From contig CAJTYA010000002.1 of assembly GCA_910583985.1 (NCBI GenBank), positions 62,001 to 126,000 on the forward strand: a DNA stretch of 64,000 nt. Direction: 5' to 3'. The notes below the pieces were generated by a model. It worked only from the letters and a program-made list of their open reading frames with translations, searched no databases and was not told where the DNA came from. Below, one piece after another: positions 50,996 to 60,974 of this stretch (within the stretch, counting starts at the first letter, position 1; each line of letters starts with the position of its first letter). This stretch comes from an uncultured Alistipes sp. Lineage in GTDB: Bacteria > Bacteroidota > Bacteroidia > Bacteroidales > Rikenellaceae. The translations under genes and the position numbers were made by a program.

Positions 50996-51790
50996 TTATT
51001 CCGGTTTCGTATCGTCCGGCCGGGCCGTTGCGTCCGATCCCGACAGGTCGTATTCGAGCAGGTCGCGCATGGCGATGACCTTGCAGCCGCGCTTTTGGAT
51101 CGCGCGAAGGAGTTTCTCGAAGTTTTCGGGTGTCGTGCTGACGAAATCGTGGGCCAGATCGGGCACGCCGTGGACGAAGAAAACGACGACCTGTCCGTCG
51201 CGGGCTTCGTCGAGCGTCCTTTCGATCCATCCCTCCTCTTCGATGCGTGCGTCCACGACGCCGTATCCCGGTATCCGCATCGAGTCGGCCTGTCCCGGAA
51301 CGAACGTCTCGTCGCTGCATACGCGGGCCAGCCGGTAGCCTCTCTCTCTGAGCACGTCGATGCCCTCCTCGGTCCAGTCGCATCCCGGATAGGCATACGT
51401 CACCGGACGGGGAATGCCGTATTCGGCGCATTTTTCTTCGATGTAGGCCGTCTCCTGCTCGATCTGGAGTCGAGACTGCGCGTTCATGGCGCCGTGGTTG
51501 CGGCTGTGGTTACCGATTTCGAAGCCCATTTCGTCGAGTTCCTTGATCTGTTCCCACGACATGTAGTGGTCCTTGTTTTCGAATCCGGGAAATTCGCAGA
51601 CGTAGAACGTGGCGCCGAATCCGTATTTTTTGAGCAGCGGAGCGACGATCGTGCGCTGGCTCTGTGTGGCGTCGTCGAAAGTCAGGACGACGAGCGGTCC
51701 TTCGACCGGTTTGCGTTTTTCGGACGCGCGGTCGCCGCATGCGTGCACGGCGAGGCATGCGCCTAACAGAAGGGGTAACAGTTTTTTCAT
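50996..51790 (-). CDS. Polysaccharide deacetylase (CE4) lipoprotein
   Basis: The 264-aa product has a lipoprotein signal (lipobox AVHAC, Cys18). The NodB/CE4 motifs are present: VVLTFDDA (motif 1, metal/catalytic Asp pair), EIGNHSRNHGAM (motif 2, His ligands) and PVTYAYPGCDW (motif 3, PxxR-like region altered), followed by a late HGVPDLAHDF. It probably de-N- or O-acetylates an envelope or dietary glycan. The start at 51790 opens the signal peptide. The 230 bp before the methyltransferase gene show nothing. Confidence 0.88.
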   Translation of the reverse strand: MKKLLPLLLGACLAVHACGDRASEKRKPVEGPLVVLTFDDATQSQRTIVAPLLKKYGFGATFYVCEFPGFENKDHYMSWEQIKELDEMGFEIGNHSRNHGAMNAQSRLQIEQETAYIEEKCAEYGIPRPVTYAYPGCDWTEEGIDVLRERGYRLARVCSDETFVPGQADSMRIPGYGVVDARIEEEGWIERTLDEARDGQVVVFFVHGVPDLAHDFVSTTPENFEKLLRAIQKRGCKVIAMRDLLEYDLSGSDATARPDDTKPE

Positions 51791-52585
51791 GGTATGATGT
51801 CGTATGGTTTCGATGACGGTTCCGGGGAATGCGGATGCCGCATTGGCCCCTGTAAAAATAGAAAAAATATCCGGACGAAAGGCACGGTCTCCGAATTTTC
51901 GCGGGCGGGAAGCCCCGTCCCCGTCGCCCGTCCGTCCTGCGGCCGCCTTTTTCGTTGACGGGAGTCGTTTCCCCGGTCTGCCGTTCGGGCTTTCGCTTCC
52001 CCGGCGGCGGGAATGTTCCGCATACGGCCGAAGCCGACTTCCCGGTTTTATATGCCGATGCCGTCGGCCGCAAAGATGACCGGACCGGTGGCAGCTTTCG
52101 AAAGCGGGAACGGATCGCGGTCGGTCTATCGGCAGGGACATTCGGAAGCGCGATGCTGTCCGCCCGGACACTGGAAATTGTTGTCGGGAAATGTCTTCGG
52201 AAGACGGAACAGAACGAACTCGACGGTTTCGCCGTCCGTCGAGTCGCCGAAACCGTTTTCCCGGCCTGCCCGTTTTGCGGACGGATCGCCGCGGGAAAGG
52301 ATTCGGGTGTCTTCGAAAGGCGGGTCGCAGAATGCTCCGAAAAAGACAGAAACGACCTTTCCTCCACGGACGAACGCTCGCGGTTCCGGGTATGTCTTTG
52401 GGTATACGATCCGCAGTCTTCACTCTGTCGGCGCCGGTATGCCGTACGGGTCATGTTGCCGGTGCGTGACGGCCGGGCGGCACGGATAGTCCGCTTCGGT
52501 TGCGGACATCGCACGACGACGTTGCGTTTCCGTACATCGCTCACCGGGCCGATCATGTAGTCGGCCGGCCGGGGTGCACCCGGCG
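51791..52585. other. Gene-free tract (0.8 kb)
   Basis: No supported gene. A minus-strand TATTTTTA (51860-51853) resembles a -7 element for the deacetylase, without a good -33. The rest is GC-rich sequence whose frames yield low-complexity products. Confidence 0.45.
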
Positions 52586-53767
52586 TCAGTCTTTCCCGTA
52601 CAGGCTGCGGGCGATGCCCATTTCCAACCCGCGCAGTTCGGCCAGTCCGCGCAGCCGTCCGATGCAGGAGTAGCCCGGATTGGTCCGTTTGTGCAGGTCG
52701 TCGCACATCTGGTGCCCGTGATCGGGGCGCACGGGAATCGACTCGCCGCGCCGCTGCTGGAGTTCGAGCAGCGCCTTCATCACGCCGTACATGTCGACGT
52801 CGCCTTCGAGGTGGTTGGCCTCGAAGAAGTTGCCCTGCTCGTCCCGCTGCGTGCTGCGCAGGTGGACGAAGCCGATGCGGGGACCGAACTCGCGCATCAT
52901 CTCGGAAAGTTCGTTGTCGCTCCGTACGCCGAACGATCCGGTGCACAGGCACAGCCCGTTCGACGGGGAGGGCACGGCCCGCACGAGCGTGCGGAAATCC
53001 TCGGCTGTGCTCAGGATGCGGGGCAGTCCGAAAATCGGGTAGGGCGGGTCGTCGGGATGGATGGCCAGACGAATGCCCGTCTCGTCCGCTACGGGCGTGA
53101 TTTCGCGCAGGAAGGCGATCAGGTTTTCGCGCAGCAGCGTCGCGTCGATCTCGGCATATCCGTCTAACGCTTCGCGGAACCGGTCGATCGTGAAACTCTC
53201 CTCGGCGCCCGGCAGGCCGGCGATAATGTTGCGTGTAAGGAGCTCCCTTTCGGCTTCGTCCATCCGTTCGAAGCGCCGGCGGGCTGTCTCTTTTTCTCCG
53301 TCCGAATATTCCGCTTCGGCCCCGGGCCGCCGGAGGATGTACAGGTCGAAAGCCATGAAAGCCGCCCGTTCGAAACGCAGCGCTTTCGAACCGTCCGGCA
53401 GCGTATAGGCCAGATCGGTGCGCGTCCAGTCCAGCACCGGCATGAAGTTATAGGTGACGGTGCGGATGCCGCAGGCGGCCAGATTCCGCAGCGTTTGCTT
53501 GTAGTTGTCGATGCAGCGGGCGTAGTCGCCGCTGCGGGTTTTGATCCGCTCGTGGACCGGAACGCTCTCCACGACGCTCCAGACCAACCCTGCGGCGGCC
53601 ACCTCGGCCTGCCGCTTGCGGATTTCTTCGACGCTCCACACCTCTCCGTTGGGAATGTGGTGCAGGGCCGTGACGACGTCCGTCGCTCCGGCCTGCCGGA
53701 TGTCCCACAGCCCGACCGGGTCGGAAGGACCGTACCAGCGCCACGATTGTTTGCACAGATGGATCAT
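52586..53767 (-). CDS. uxuA: Mannonate dehydratase
   Basis: The enzyme converts D-mannonate to 2-keto-3-deoxygluconate in hexuronate catabolism. The 393-aa product has the UxuA TIM-barrel blocks: WRWYGPSDPVGLWDIRQAGA, IPNGEVWS, YNFMPVLDWTRTDL, IHPDDPPYPIFGLPRI, the GLCLCTGSFGVRSDN metal-ligand segment, HLRST and PVRPDHGHQM. The length is normal. It follows the SDR gene by 94 bp on the same strand, and the pair performs the two steps from fructuronate to KDG. Confidence 0.96.
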   Translation of the reverse strand: MIHLCKQSWRWYGPSDPVGLWDIRQAGATDVVTALHHIPNGEVWSVEEIRKRQAEVAAAGLVWSVVESVPVHERIKTRSGDYARCIDNYKQTLRNLAACGIRTVTYNFMPVLDWTRTDLAYTLPDGSKALRFERAAFMAFDLYILRRPGAEAEYSDGEKETARRRFERMDEAERELLTRNIIAGLPGAEESFTIDRFREALDGYAEIDATLLRENLIAFLREITPVADETGIRLAIHPDDPPYPIFGLPRILSTAEDFRTLVRAVPSPSNGLCLCTGSFGVRSDNELSEMMREFGPRIGFVHLRSTQRDEQGNFFEANHLEGDVDMYGVMKALLELQQRRGESIPVRPDHGHQMCDDLHKRTNPGYSCIGRLRGLAELRGLEMGIARSLYGKD

Positions 53768-53861
53768 AGGTTCGTTTTTTCCGCGCCGGATGTTTTCTCG
53801 CATGTCCGGCGCGATGGTTCGAAAAATGGCGAAGCGGGATTCGGCCGCCCGTGGGGCCGTC

Positions 53862-54674
53862 TCAGATCGAAAAGGCGTCGAAGCCCCCGTCCACGACCGT
53901 GACCGTGCCCGAAACGAAGCGCGAAGCGTCGCTGGCCAGCCATTGCAGCGTGCCGAGCAGTTCTTCGGGCTCGCCGAACCGTCCGAAGGGCGTGTGGTTC
54001 AGAATCGCCTCGGCGCGGGGCGTCGGGCTGCCGTCTTCGCGGGTGAGCAGCGTGCGGTTCTGTTCGGTGAGGAAAAATCCCGGTGCGATGGCGTTCACGC
54101 GGAGCCCGTCGCCGTATTTGCGGGCCAGTTCGCCGCAGAGGTATCGGGTGAAGTTCACCACCGCCGCCTTGGCCACACCGTACCCCGCCACGCGGGTCAG
54201 CGGCCGCAGGGCCGATTCCGAGGCGATGTTGATGATCGAACCGCTGCGGGCCTCGGTCATCGCGCGGGCGAAGGCGAGCGTCGGCATCACGGTGCCGAAC
54301 AGGTTGAGGTCCACCACCCCGTGCAGCGCGTCCGTTTTCAGGTCGAAGATCGTTTCGTCGGGGGCGATCGTCGCGCCGGGCATGTTGCCGCCCGCGCCGT
54401 TGATGAGCACGTCGATACGGCCGTAGCGTTCCATGATCCGGTCGTAGGCCGCTTCGATCCGGGTCTTGTCCAGCACGTCGCAGGCGATGAACTCGGCGCT
54501 GCCCGCTCCTCGCGAAGCCTCCTGCTGGAGGGCCAGTCCCGCCTCGGCGCGTCGTCCCATGAACACGACCCGCGCGCCCTGCTCCGCGAAGTGGAGCACC
54601 ATCGGGCGGCCCAGCACGCCGGTGGCGCCGGTGATGACGATGACCCGGTCTTGTACGCAAAATAGATTTTTCAT
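53862..54674 (-). CDS. SDR-family D-mannonate oxidoreductase (fructuronate reductase)
   Basis: The 270-aa product is a classical short-chain dehydrogenase: TGATGVLG (15-22) for NAD(P), LINGAGGN, catalytic Ser in IINIASESA and YGVAKAA (YxxxK). It resembles the SDR-type mannonate oxidoreductases found beside uxuA in Bacteroidota and bacilli (YjmF-like) that replace UxuB. The reaction is fructuronate to mannonate; this is inferred largely from its neighbour. It is divergent from the rhamnosidase gene, with a 205-bp gap. Confidence 0.85.
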   Translation of the reverse strand: MKNLFCVQDRVIVITGATGVLGRPMVLHFAEQGARVVFMGRRAEAGLALQQEASRGAGSAEFIACDVLDKTRIEAAYDRIMERYGRIDVLINGAGGNMPGATIAPDETIFDLKTDALHGVVDLNLFGTVMPTLAFARAMTEARSGSIINIASESALRPLTRVAGYGVAKAAVVNFTRYLCGELARKYGDGLRVNAIAPGFFLTEQNRTLLTREDGSPTPRAEAILNHTPFGRFGEPEELLGTLQWLASDASRFVSGTVTVVDGGFDAFSI

Positions 54675-54879
54675 TGTCTGATGTGTCGTTTCCCGGTCTC
54701 CGGACCGGAAAGGTTGCTCGTTTCGGAGAGTAAAGGTAGGAAATAAAAACGAAAATCGTGCCCCTTGCGGTACGTTCCTTCCGTGCCGCGCGCCGGGGCG
54801 GAATTTGCAATATTGCCGAATGATTGTTTATTTTGTACGATGTGAGGCGTGCGTTTTCGTCTCCTCGACCTATGAATCT

Positions 54880-57165
54880 ATGAGAAGAAACCCGCTCCCC
54901 GCTGTCGTGCTTTTCCTTGCCTTGGGATCCCTTGGGCCGCTGTACGGCGGTGCGCCCGCGCGACTGACCACCGACCTGATCGAACATACCGACCGCGTAT
55001 GGCTGAACGGCTGCCCGACGCAGATGTCGCTGGCCGATGTGCCGAAAGCGATCGAACCCGTCGAGCTCGTCGAAATCGCCGGCCGCCGTCCCATGTTCGG
55101 CTGGCAGGTCGAGGACACCCGCCGGGACGTGATGCAGACCGCCTACCGGGTGTTGGTAGCCACTTCCGAGCGACTGCTCGCCGGCGACAGCGCCGATATG
55201 TGGGACAGCGGCGAGGTCGCTTCGGACCGCAGCGTTGCGGTGGAATATTCCGGCAGGGAGTTGCAGCCCTCGACCGTATACTATTGGAAAGTCCGCACCT
55301 CCAACAACGGAACGCTCCAGCCGTGGTCGGCCGTCCGCGCATTCCGCACGGCCGCTTCGCTGTCGGATTATGCCACGCCCGCCTATCCGCTCGAAAGGCG
55401 GGACGACCGTCCCGTCGTGCGCGAGACGGTCGGCGAGGGGACGGTTTTCGTCGATTTCGGTCGCGCCGCGTTCGGCCGCGTCGACCTCACGGTGCGCTCC
55501 GAGTCCGACGGGGACACGCTTACCGTCCGTCTGGGCGAATGCCTGCGCGAGGGACGGATCGACCCCGCTCCCGGCGGAAGCCGGCGCTTCCTCTCGCAGC
55601 GGGTCGCCCTGCTGCCCGGATACCGCACCTATACGATCAAGATACCCGCCGACCCTCGCAACACCGACGGAGGAGGCCGGGCCGTCCGCATGCCCTCACT
55701 GACGGGCGAGGTCTATCCGTTCCGCTACTGCGAAATCGAAGGGACCGCTCCGCAGAACGTGACGGACGTCTGCCGCCGCAGCGTGCACTATCCGTTCGAC
55801 GACCGGGCCGCCCGTTTCGCGAGCTCCGACACGACGCTCGACCGCGTGTGGGAAATGTGCCGCTATTCCATCGAGGCGACCTCTTTCGCGGGCCTGTATG
55901 TCGACGGCGACCGCGAGCGGATTCCCTACGAGGCCGATGCGCTCATCAACCAGTTGGCGCACTATTGCGTGGACCGCGAGTTCACGATGGCGCGCCGCAG
56001 CCACGAATACCTGCTCGACCATGCCACGTGGCCCACGGAGTGGATCATGCAGTCGATCCTCATTGCGTGGTACGATTACCTCTACACCGGCGACGGCCGT
56101 GCGCTGGCGCGTTACTACGACCGGCTCCGCCACCGCACGCTCCGGGCGCTCGCCGACGAGGAGGGCTTTATCCGCGTGACGGACGAGGCGCAGACGCCCG
56201 AACTGCACGCCTCCATCGGCCTGTCGGGGCAGAAATTGCAGACGATCGTCGACTGGCCCCATACGGGCATCCTCGGACTGGGCAAGGCCGAGGGAGGCGA
56301 GACCGACGGGTTCGTGTTCCGCGAGGTCAATACGGTCGCCAACGCCTACCATTACGCGGCGTTGCGGACGATGGCCCGCATCGCCGCGACGCTCGGCCGC
56401 CGCGACGATGCGGCCGAGTACGACGCGGCGGCCGGGACGCTGAGGCGCCATTTCAACCGGCGGTTGTTCGACCGCAGGGCGGGGGCGTACCGCGACGGGG
56501 TGGGGACCGACCACCGTTCGTTGCATGCCAACATGTTCCCGCTGTGTTTCGGTATGGCCGAGGCGAAGGACGTTCCCTCCATCCTGCGCTTCGTCCGTTC
56601 GCGCGGCATGGCGTGCAGCGTCTACGGGGCGCAGTTCCTGCTCGACGCGCTCTATGTCGCCGGCGAGGACGGCTATGCGCTCGATTTGATGCGCTCCGAC
56701 GCCGAGCGGAGCTGGTACAACATGATCCGGGCCGGTTCCACCGTCTCGATGGAGGCATGGGCCGACAGGTACAAGCCCAATCAGGACTGGAACCACGCTT
56801 GGGGGGCCGCCCCGGCCAACGTCATTCCCCGGCAGCTGATGGGCGTCAAGCCCGTCGAGGCCGGTTTCTCCCGCATCGAGATCCGTCCCCGTCCGGGCGA
56901 CCTGCGCACCGCTTCGCTGCGCATGCCTTCGGTGCGGGGCGACATCGGCGTGGCGTTCGAGAACGGCTCCTCGGAGTTCGTGCTGCGCGTCGACGTGCCT
57001 GCCAATATGCGGGCCGACGTCTTTTTGCCGTTATCTTCTTCGGTACGCGATTACGAGCTGACCGAAGAGGGAAAGCCCGTCGAAGGGGCCCTGTGCGAAG
57101 GAAATTTCGTGAAAATTCCCGACACGGGTTCGGGTGCCAGAACGTATGTACTCAAAACCAAATAA
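54880..57165 (+). CDS. Secreted alpha-L-rhamnosidase, GH78-like
   Basis: The 761-aa product has a signal peptide (MRRNPLPAVVLFLALGSL). N-terminal beta domains (about 60-330) include a fibronectin-like VYYWKVRTSNNGTLQPWSA and a carbohydrate-binding sandwich. The (alpha/alpha)6 catalytic barrel (about 330-640) carries DGDRERIPYEADALIN, the GH78 position of the general acid Glu and Asp/Arg, and WADRYKPNQDWNHAWGAAP. A C-terminal beta domain follows. The start at 54880 is the first Met of the signal; the frame upstream is AT-rich promoter sequence. It lies 31 bp before the second GH78-like gene. Confidence 0.88.
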   Translation: MRRNPLPAVVLFLALGSLGPLYGGAPARLTTDLIEHTDRVWLNGCPTQMSLADVPKAIEPVELVEIAGRRPMFGWQVEDTRRDVMQTAYRVLVATSERLLAGDSADMWDSGEVASDRSVAVEYSGRELQPSTVYYWKVRTSNNGTLQPWSAVRAFRTAASLSDYATPAYPLERRDDRPVVRETVGEGTVFVDFGRAAFGRVDLTVRSESDGDTLTVRLGECLREGRIDPAPGGSRRFLSQRVALLPGYRTYTIKIPADPRNTDGGGRAVRMPSLTGEVYPFRYCEIEGTAPQNVTDVCRRSVHYPFDDRAARFASSDTTLDRVWEMCRYSIEATSFAGLYVDGDRERIPYEADALINQLAHYCVDREFTMARRSHEYLLDHATWPTEWIMQSILIAWYDYLYTGDGRALARYYDRLRHRTLRALADEEGFIRVTDEAQTPELHASIGLSGQKLQTIVDWPHTGILGLGKAEGGETDGFVFREVNTVANAYHYAALRTMARIAATLGRRDDAAEYDAAAGTLRRHFNRRLFDRRAGAYRDGVGTDHRSLHANMFPLCFGMAEAKDVPSILRFVRSRGMACSVYGAQFLLDALYVAGEDGYALDLMRSDAERSWYNMIRAGSTVSMEAWADRYKPNQDWNHAWGAAPANVIPRQLMGVKPVEAGFSRIEIRPRPGDLRTASLRMPSVRGDIGVAFENGSSEFVLRVDVPANMRADVFLPLSSSVRDYELTEEGKPVEGALCEGNFVKIPDTGSGARTYVLKTK

Positions 57166-57196
57166 CCGAAATTCAACCAAACGTAAACCGAACGAA

Positions 57197-58966
57197 ATGA
57201 AAAAACTGTTGATCTGTGCATTGACGATGTACACCGCGACGCTGGCGGCCCAGCCGATGGGCAAGGGCACGCTGCCTCCCGTATTCCCGAAGGACGTGGC
57301 CGACAAGACGCAGTTCGATACCCGGACCCGCGCCTATATCTCGCCCGTCCGCGTGGTATGGACCCAGAACGGCGACCTGATTTCCGGCGCCGAAAACCTG
57401 CTCCTGCAGGGCAACGGTCAGGCCACGACGGCCAATACGCCCAAAACCGTCTTCACGAGCAAGGAGGGCAAGCGCCCCTCGATCCTGCTCGACTTCGGCC
57501 GTGAAATCCACGGCGGACTGCAGTTCGTGACCTGCATCCGCGCTTCCACCAAACCGGTCAAGGTGCGTGTCCGTCTGGGCGAATCCACCGGCGAGGCCAT
57601 GTGCAACATTACCGAGGAGAACGGCGCGACGAACGATCACGCCATGCGCGACTATACCATCGAGCTGCCGTGGCTGGGCGTGTGCGAGGTCGGTAACTCC
57701 GGTTTCCGCTTCGTGCGCATCGACATGCTCGAAGACGACGTGGAACTGCCCATCAAGGAGATCCGCGCCAGCCTCCTCTATCGCGACGTGCCCTATCTCG
57801 GTTCGTTCCGTTCGAGCGATCCGCGTGTGGACAGCATTTGGATGACGGGTGCCTATACGCTGCATCTGAACCTACAGGAATTTCTCGTCGAGGCGCCCAA
57901 ACGCGACCGTCTGGTATGGCTCGGCGACCTGCATCCTGAAGTCCGCACCGCGCTGGCCGTTTTCGGCGATAACGAAGCCCTCGCGCGCGGACTGGACTTC
58001 GCCCGCGACGAAACGCCGCTGCCCGGCTGGATGAACGGCATGTGCTCCTATTCGCTGTGGTGGGTGCTCATTCACCGCGACTACTACAAATACCGCGGCG
58101 ACATGGACTATCTGCGCGAACAGCAGGCCTACCTGAGCGAGCTGCTCCGTATTCTCATGTCGAAGGTGGATGCCGAAGGACACGAACACCTCGACGGGGG
58201 CGGACGCTTCCTCGACTGGCCGACCAGCGAAGACCAGAAAGCCATCGACGCGGGTCTGCATGCGCTGATGCTGATGACTTTCGAAGCCGGTGCCGAAATG
58301 TTGAACGCGTTGGGCGACAAGGAGCTCGCCGCACAGTGTACGGAGACGGCCGACCGCATGAAAAAGATCGTGCCCGATTATACGACCTCCAAGCAGTCCG
58401 CCGCGCTCATCGCGCTGTCGGGCATCATCGACCCCCAAAAGGCCAACGACGAAGTGCTCAAGGTGGGCGGCGCTCACGGCTTCTCGACCTTCTACGGTTA
58501 CTATATGCTTCAGGCACAGGGCATGGCCGGCGATTATGCCGGAGCGATCGCGAATATGAAAGATTACTGGGGCGGCATGCTCGATCTGGGCGCCACGACG
58601 TTCTGGGAAGATTTCGACATCGACTGGATGAAGAACGCCGCCCGCATCGACGAGCTGACGCCCGCCGGCAAGGTGGACGTACACCGGACCTACGGCGGCT
58701 ATTGCTACCGGGGCTACCGTCACAGCTTCGCCCACGGCTGGGCTTCGGGTCCTACGGCCTGGCTGAGCGAGTACGTCCTCGGCGTGCGGATCGTCGAACC
58801 CGGCTGCAAGGTCGTGAAGGTGGAACCCCATCTGGGCGATCTGCAATGGGTCGAAGGTACGGTGCCCACGCCCTACGGCGTCATCAAGGTCCGCCACGAC
58901 AAGCAGGCCGACGGATCGGTCAAATCCAAGATCGAAGCGCCTAAGGGCGTGAAAGTGGTGAAATAA
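57197..58966 (+). CDS. Secreted GH78-like glycosidase (second copy)
   Basis: The 589-aa product has a signal peptide (MKKLLICALTMYTATLAAQ). It has one N-terminal beta domain (LDFGREIHGGLQFVTC, VRVRLGESTGEAMC) and the (alpha/alpha)6 barrel with VEAPKRDRLVWLGDLHPEV, the GH78 general-acid region, then GATTFWEDFDIDW and YRHSFAHGWASGPTAWL. It is shorter than the preceding enzyme, to which it is related but not closely. The two probably act in sequence or on different linkages of rhamnose-containing glycan. The gap of 31 bp suggests one transcript. Confidence 0.88.
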   Translation: MKKLLICALTMYTATLAAQPMGKGTLPPVFPKDVADKTQFDTRTRAYISPVRVVWTQNGDLISGAENLLLQGNGQATTANTPKTVFTSKEGKRPSILLDFGREIHGGLQFVTCIRASTKPVKVRVRLGESTGEAMCNITEENGATNDHAMRDYTIELPWLGVCEVGNSGFRFVRIDMLEDDVELPIKEIRASLLYRDVPYLGSFRSSDPRVDSIWMTGAYTLHLNLQEFLVEAPKRDRLVWLGDLHPEVRTALAVFGDNEALARGLDFARDETPLPGWMNGMCSYSLWWVLIHRDYYKYRGDMDYLREQQAYLSELLRILMSKVDAEGHEHLDGGGRFLDWPTSEDQKAIDAGLHALMLMTFEAGAEMLNALGDKELAAQCTETADRMKKIVPDYTTSKQSAALIALSGIIDPQKANDEVLKVGGAHGFSTFYGYYMLQAQGMAGDYAGAIANMKDYWGGMLDLGATTFWEDFDIDWMKNAARIDELTPAGKVDVHRTYGGYCYRGYRHSFAHGWASGPTAWLSEYVLGVRIVEPGCKVVKVEPHLGDLQWVEGTVPTPYGVIKVRHDKQADGSVKSKIEAPKGVKVVK

Positions 58967-59078
58967 TCGTCCGCTGGGGACGTTGTTCCGGTAACGGGAG
59001 AACGGGCGGTGAAAAGGATGGTATCAAAAAACACAATTTTTATATCATTATTTTCATCGTCCGTTCTTCTTTTTTCCG

Positions 59079-59086
59079 TAAATTTG
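59079..59086 (+). promoter_or_regulatory. -7 element upstream of rhaB
   Basis: TAAATTTG matches TAnnTTTG and follows an AT-rich, T-tract-containing stretch (59030-59078) unlike the surrounding sequence. TTTC (59052-59055) is 23 bp upstream, a poor -33, so activation by a regulator is plausible. Confidence 0.5.
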
Positions 59087-59404
59087 TTATCGGAGAAGTC
59101 GCGAAGGTTCGTTTCTGTAACCGGAACGGAGGACTGAGGCGCGACGGAACCGGGGCTCGGCCGCTTTGCGGAGCGGATTCGCGGGCATGCGGACCGCCTT
59201 CGGAGACGGGACCCGGAGATGCCTCGGAGCGCGTATATCCGGCGAACCGATTTCTCCGCACCGGTTCGGGACGGAATTTTCCCGACACGGAAACGACGGA
59301 CGGAAAGCGCGGGCTTTCTGCGCGCAGAGCGACCTCTGCGGGAAAGAAAAATCCCGGCGGGCCGACGACAAGAATGAACTTAAAACCAAAACCGAATAAA
59401 TAGA
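59087..59404 (+). other. Long leader of the rhamnose operon
   Basis: If the -7 element at 59079 is used, the rhaB transcript carries about 310 nt of untranslated leader. No small gene or known riboswitch is recognised in it. The last 30 nt before the ATG are A-rich, as usual for Bacteroidota start regions. Confidence 0.4.
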
Positions 59405-60880
59405 ATGAAACAGATTTCGTTTCTCGCGTTCGACCTTGGGGCCACGAGCGGCCGCTCGATCCTCGGAACGCTCAACGAGGGCAAACTCCAGATGAAGGAG
59501 CTGACCCGTTTCCCGAACCAGATTCTCGAACTCAACGGGCACTTCTACTGGAACATCTACTCGCTGTACGAACACCTCAAGGCCGGCATGGTCGCCGCCG
59601 CCAAGGAGGACGTGGAAATCACCTCGATCGGTATCGACACGTGGGGCGTCGATTTCGCGTTTCTGGGCGAGGACGGACAGATGCTGGGCATGCCCTATGC
59701 GTACCGCGACCCGCATACGGTGGGAGCTCCCGAAGAATATTTCGAAAAGGTCGTTCCCCGCAAGGAAGTTTACGAGGCTACCGGCATTCAGGTGATGAAC
59801 TTCAACAGCCTCTACCAGCTCTACGCCATGAAGCGCGACGGCTCGTCGCTGCTCAAGGCCGCCAAAGAGGCCCTTTTCATTCCCGATGCGCTGAGCTACA
59901 TGCTCACCGGTAAGAAAGTGGTCGAATACACGATCGCCTCGACCTCGCAGATTCTCAATCCCCGGACCAAGCAGTTCGAAAAATCGCTGCTCGAAAAGAT
60001 GGGCGTCGATCCCGAACTCTTCGGACAGATCGTCATGCCGGGCCACGTGATCGGCCATCTGACCGATACGCTGGCCGCCGAAACCGGTCTGGGCAAGCTG
60101 CCCGTCGTGGCCGTCGCCGGACACGATACCGCCTCGGCCGTGGCCGCCGTTCCCGCCAAGGACGAAAAATTCGCCTACCTGAGTTCCGGAACGTGGTCGC
60201 TTATGGGTATCGAGGTCAAGGACCCGATCATCACCGAAGAGACTTCGCGCCTGAACATCACCAACGAAGGCGGCGTCGAAGGAACGACCCGTCTGCTGAA
60301 GAACATCACCGGGATGTGGATTCTCGAACAGTGCATCAAGGAATGGAAAAAGGAGGCCGTCGAGTACACCTACCCCGAAATCGTCAAGATGGCCCGCGAC
60401 GCCGCTCCGTTCCAGTCGTTCATCGACCCGGACAACGAGGCGTTCGCCAACCCCAAGAGCATGATCGCCGCGATCAAGGAATTTTGCACCAAAACGGGCC
60501 AGAAGGTTCCCCGCAACCACTCCGAACTGATCCGCTGCATTTTCGAAAGCCTCGCGCTCAAATACAAGAACGTGCTCGACAAGTTCCGTTCGCTCGCGCC
60601 GTTCCCCATTGAGAAGCTGCACATCATCGGCGGCGGCGCCAAGAACCGCCTGCTCAACCAGTTTACGGCCAATGCCACCGGCGTGACCGTCGTGGCGGGA
60701 CCGTCCGAAGGCACGGCCATCGGCAACATCATGCTTCAGGCCCGTGCGGCCGGCTGCGTGGGTTCGCTGCAGGAAATGCGCAACATGATCGGCGAAGCCA
60801 TCGAGATCGAAACGTTCACGCCGGAAGACACCGACGCATGGAACGAAGCCTACGACAGGATCAAACACATGATCGGATAG
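59405..60880 (+). CDS. rhaB: Rhamnulokinase
   Basis: The enzyme phosphorylates L-rhamnulose to rhamnulose-1-phosphate. The 491-aa product is a FGGY kinase: FDLGATSGRS (10-18, phosphate 1), TWGVDFAFLGEDG with the catalytic Asp region, VAGHDTASAVAAVP, SSGTWSLMGIE (phosphate 2) and IIGGGAKNRLLNQF (adenosine motif). It is the first gene of rhaB-rhaA-rhaT-rhaM. No araC-type regulator precedes it here. Confidence 0.96.
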   Translation: MKQISFLAFDLGATSGRSILGTLNEGKLQMKELTRFPNQILELNGHFYWNIYSLYEHLKAGMVAAAKEDVEITSIGIDTWGVDFAFLGEDGQMLGMPYAYRDPHTVGAPEEYFEKVVPRKEVYEATGIQVMNFNSLYQLYAMKRDGSSLLKAAKEALFIPDALSYMLTGKKVVEYTIASTSQILNPRTKQFEKSLLEKMGVDPELFGQIVMPGHVIGHLTDTLAAETGLGKLPVVAVAGHDTASAVAAVPAKDEKFAYLSSGTWSLMGIEVKDPIITEETSRLNITNEGGVEGTTRLLKNITGMWILEQCIKEWKKEAVEYTYPEIVKMARDAAPFQSFIDPDNEAFANPKSMIAAIKEFCTKTGQKVPRNHSELIRCIFESLALKYKNVLDKFRSLAPFPIEKLHIIGGGAKNRLLNQFTANATGVTVVAGPSEGTAIGNIMLQARAAGCVGSLQEMRNMIGEAIEIETFTPEDTDAWNEAYDRIKHMIG

Positions 60881-60891
60881 ATTCCGGAAGA

Positions 60892-60922
60892 CCCGCTGCG
60901 GAGCGATCCGTTCCGCGGCGGG
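60892..60922 (+). other. Intergenic hairpin between rhaB and rhaA
   Basis: CCCGCTGCGGA (60892-60902) pairs with TCCGCGGCGGG (60912-60922), with one T-G pair and a 9-nt loop. There is no T run after it, so mRNA processing or stability is more likely than termination. Confidence 0.55.
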
Positions 60923-60974
60923 CCCGTCCGCAACGCAAAGCGAATACAAATCTTTTACACTAAAACTGATAACC

